From assembly GCA_937901435.1 (NCBI GenBank), contig CALGTJ010000597.1, positions 1-16,668 on the forward strand: a stretch of DNA of 16,668 nt, read 5' to 3'. Below, piece by piece: positions 15,450 to 16,668 of the stretch. A model generated the notes under the pieces. It ran no database searches and was not told where the DNA came from. It saw only the letters and a program-made list of their open reading frames with translations. The stretch comes from an uncultured Rhodobacter sp. Its GTDB lineage: Bacteria > Pseudomonadota > Alphaproteobacteria > Rhodobacterales > Rhodobacteraceae. Each line of letters begins with the position of its first letter. The stretch's first letter is position 1. A program made the position numbers and the translations under genes.

Positions 15450-15477
15450 TTGATTTGTATTTGGCTACTTCTATCAT
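15450..15477 (+). promoter_or_regulatory. Promoter candidate of the 34-codon gene
   Basis: TTGATT (15450-15455) and TATCAT (15472-15477) are 16 bases apart. The -10 matches the consensus at five of six positions. Transcription would begin near 15484, giving a leader of about 30 bases that contains the strong ribosome site GAGGAG (15503-15508). The region is AT-rich, which raises the chance of a fortuitous match. Confidence 0.45.
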
Positions 15478-15513
15478 TGGTGCGGTAACGTTCCCGTCAA
15501 ATGAGGAGTGAGT

Positions 15514-15618
15514 ATGGGCAGTACGTTTAAGATTTGGCCATTCGGCATTGTAATGACAGCGGTAATATCAATAGACGTGATTGCGTTGGGCTTAATTGCC
15601 GCTTTATACCTAAGCTAA
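15514..15618 (+). CDS. 34-residue hydrophobic membrane peptide, function unknown
   Basis: The reading frame gives MGSTFKIWPFGIVMTAVISI followed by DVIALGLIAALYLS and a TAA stop. Residues 9-33 form one hydrophobic helix, broken by a single Asp at 21, with a basic residue (Lys6) before it, so it should insert in the membrane. GAGGAG (15503-15508) is five bases upstream of the ATG, among the best ribosome sites in the window. A promoter pair lies upstream, and a perfect 13-bp terminator hairpin starts seven bases after the stop, so this is a complete, isolated transcription unit of about 180 bases. I recognise no family. Type I toxin peptides and small membrane regulators look like this, but no antisense RNA or partner was identified. 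Confidence 0.6.
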   Translation: MGSTFKIWPFGIVMTAVISIDVIALGLIAALYLS

Positions 15619-15625
15619 GGATGTG

Positions 15626-15662
15626 AATGAAGTCTAAGTTGTTATACTTAGACTTCATTTTT
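15626..15662 (+). terminator. Strong intrinsic terminator between convergent genes
   Basis: AATGAAGTCTAAG (15626-15638) and CTTAGACTTCATT (15647-15659) pair perfectly over 13 bp around an 8-nt loop, ending in a run of five T (15658-15662). It ends the plus-strand 34-codon gene and, starting seven bases beyond the minus-strand stop at 15666, probably also blocks transcription from the UPF0114 side. Confidence 0.88.
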
Positions 15663-15665
15663 ACA

Positions 15666-16221
15666 CTATTTGGCCTTGTGATTTATGTATTCCATCATCG
15701 ATAGAACTAAGGCTGATGCTACGAAGACGCCGTGAATAACCGCAGTCCAGTAGAGAGCGCTTATGTTAAGATTAGCATCCGCATCCTTAAAGTCGATCTG
15801 CATGAAGCCCATCAGAAGGTGGATGGATGAAATAATTACTATTGATGCTGCAACCTTTATTTTCAATTATCCAACATCTAGTTTCCCGAACCAAGATGGC
15901 ACCCCGTGAGACATACCTATTCTTGATACTGTGTTCTCATAACCACCTATCAATACCATAACCACAAGTGACCCAATGAGTAACAGATCCAAAATTGAGA
16001 GGATCGCGGCTACTGCAAAATTCAGGCCCGCCTTCGAAAATTCTCCAGCTTCGTTAGGTGATCTAATTTCGCCCATATATTGGAAAACGTAAATCGCAAC
16101 CTTCCAGCTCTCGAGCATAACTAACCCAAATATTCCAAGCATAGAAATCACAACTGGAAAAAAGTATAATATCGCAATATAGCGTATTCTTTTTAGCCAT
16201 GAGTCAACATTTCTCTCTCAT
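15666..16221 (-). pseudogene. UPF0114 / YqhA-like membrane protein gene, split by an in-frame TAA and lacking an in-frame start
   Basis: Two pieces in one frame together match the UPF0114 (YqhA) family. The first (16217-15870) has three hydrophobic segments and the signature LVVMVLIGGYENTVS, then SWFGKLDVG. The next codon is TAA (15869-15867). The frame then continues at TTG (15866) with LKIKVAASIVIISSIHLL, another family signature, and ends at TAG (15668-15666). In E. coli YqhA the corresponding stretch reads W-L-G-K-M-D-A-T-S-L-K without a break, so one TCA-to-TAA change explains the stop. The N-terminal homology (SWLKRIRYIAILYFFPVV) reaches back to the TGA that ends the 96-aa gene, with no ATG, GTG or TTG in frame before GTG at 16151. 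An ATG overlapping that TGA (16221) would be in frame only if one A of the AAA run at 16212-16210 were removed. Decay is the simplest reading; reinitiation at TTG or a sequencing error are alternatives. Confidence 0.75.
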
Positions 16222-16508
16222 TCCTCCGATGGGTGGTACTGCTCTTCTGCTTCCCTAACCATTTGCTTGGCGATTGAATCAGTAATTTTATCAGCGACCT
16301 TTTCCTCAAGCTGGCTTTTTATTTTTGCAATTACTTCATCTGGAATTTCAAGATCATTCTCTGGCGTCGAGTCATGCGCCCGATTGGACGCATGAAGGCT
16401 TTTCAAGTCCTCACGGTACTCGCGATATACTCGATCAGTAATGGAGTTGGTGAGGTGCTCGGTCAATTCATGAAGGTCGAAGTCTTCATACCGTTTTTTT
16501 CCAGCCAT
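16218..16508 (-). CDS. Charged helical 96-residue protein of unknown function, upstream of the UPF0114 gene
   Basis: A soluble, strongly charged protein with no signal peptide or membrane segment. Two helical parts look alike, HLTNSITDRVYREYRED (19-35) and KVADKITDSIAKQMVREAEE (70-89), sharing the pattern (N/K)-x-I-T-D; they are joined by an acidic, probably disordered linker (HDSTPENDLEIPDE). This suggests a duplicated helix that may pack as a coiled coil. The start at 16508 has AAAGG seven bases upstream, and GGAGGA lies at its very end, placed to drive translation of the next gene, so the two were probably an operon. The codon use and AT content differ from the core genes before lepA. I recognise no family. 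Confidence 0.6.
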   Translation of the reverse strand: MAGKKRYEDFDLHELTEHLTNSITDRVYREYREDLKSLHASNRAHDSTPENDLEIPDEVIAKIKSQLEEKVADKITDSIAKQMVREAEEQYHPSEE

Positions 16509-16668
16509 TACTTGACCTTTACTTTTCAGGGTTCCAATTAGAGGGAAGCATGCACGCTGTGGACGAAGCCTGCAAGGCTAATTGGCACGATACTTGAATT
16601 GTTTGTATCTTAACCCTAACCCGGATTATTCACCACGGTCGGTTGGCGGCTGCGGTATGAGAGTGATC

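Noticed and set aside
15428..15511. 27-codon frame MLGGMVFVDLYLATSIIGAV..., ending in the ribosome site of the 34-codon gene
   Set aside because: It has no ribosome site, and the likely promoter for the region lies inside it, so it would not be transcribed from there; the hydrophobic composition is what T-rich DNA gives by chance. It could be a leader peptide if transcription reads through from lepA, but I cannot support it.
16611..16622. TAACCCTAACCC, resembling telomere repeats
   Set aside because: Only two copies, in a bacterial intergenic region; a chance match.
1..16668. Search for tRNA genes, CRISPR repeats, transposase genes and known defence genes
   Set aside because: No T-arm consensus in a cloverleaf context, no regularly spaced repeats, and no protein with transposase, integrase, nuclease or defence motifs was seen by eye.

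Overview
The window looks like a chromosomal segment of an alphaproteobacterium, most likely the Rhodobacteraceae (Roseobacter group). The evidence is the moderately high GC content, the alphaproteobacterial style of CarB, AspRS and L28, and the mix of small families (DUF1467, DUF167, EI24). This placement comes from recognising protein families by eye, not from a search. Most of the window is housekeeping or conserved core. The last ~1.2 kb, after lepA, is visibly AT-richer and looks acquired or fast-evolving.

Layout, left to right. 1-3654 (minus): the N-terminal ~763 codons of carB (pyrimidine/arginine precursor synthesis), preceded by a GT87/DUF2029-type membrane glycosyltransferase. 3918-5696 (plus): aspS, ending in a hairpin terminator. 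5745-6844 (minus): a 60-aa one-helix membrane protein with a compact, predicted three-way-junction leader, preceded by a single-receiver response regulator. 6992-7686 (plus): methylmalonyl-CoA epimerase and a DUF1467 membrane protein, with stop and start overlapping. 7622-10105 (minus): an HDAC-superfamily deacetylase, a YdjA-like nitroreductase and an EI24/CysZ-like membrane protein. The last two overlap by ATGA, and the EI24 gene overlaps DUF1467 tail-to-tail by 65 bp. 10167-10875 (plus): a DUF167 protein and rpmB. 11008-11921 (plus): a secreted Cys-containing protein and a PCuAC-type periplasmic copper chaperone with a Met/His-rich tail, a likely copper-handling pair. 11918-13042 (minus): a CobB-like sirtuin and a small exported four-cysteine protein. 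13043-13589: a gene-poor stretch with several inverted repeats. 13590-15389 (plus): lepA (EF4), apparently leaderless.

The AT-richer tail (15390-16668) holds three things: a self-contained 34-codon membrane-peptide gene with its own promoter, ribosome site and perfect 13-bp terminator hairpin; a UPF0114/YqhA-family gene split by one in-frame TAA and lacking an in-frame start; and, upstream of that, a 96-aa charged helical protein of unknown function.

No tRNA, rRNA, CRISPR array, insertion sequence or recognisable defence system was seen. I did not find a clear new multi-gene system. The best leads are the three-way-junction leader at 5936-5985, the split UPF0114 gene and the 34-codon gene.
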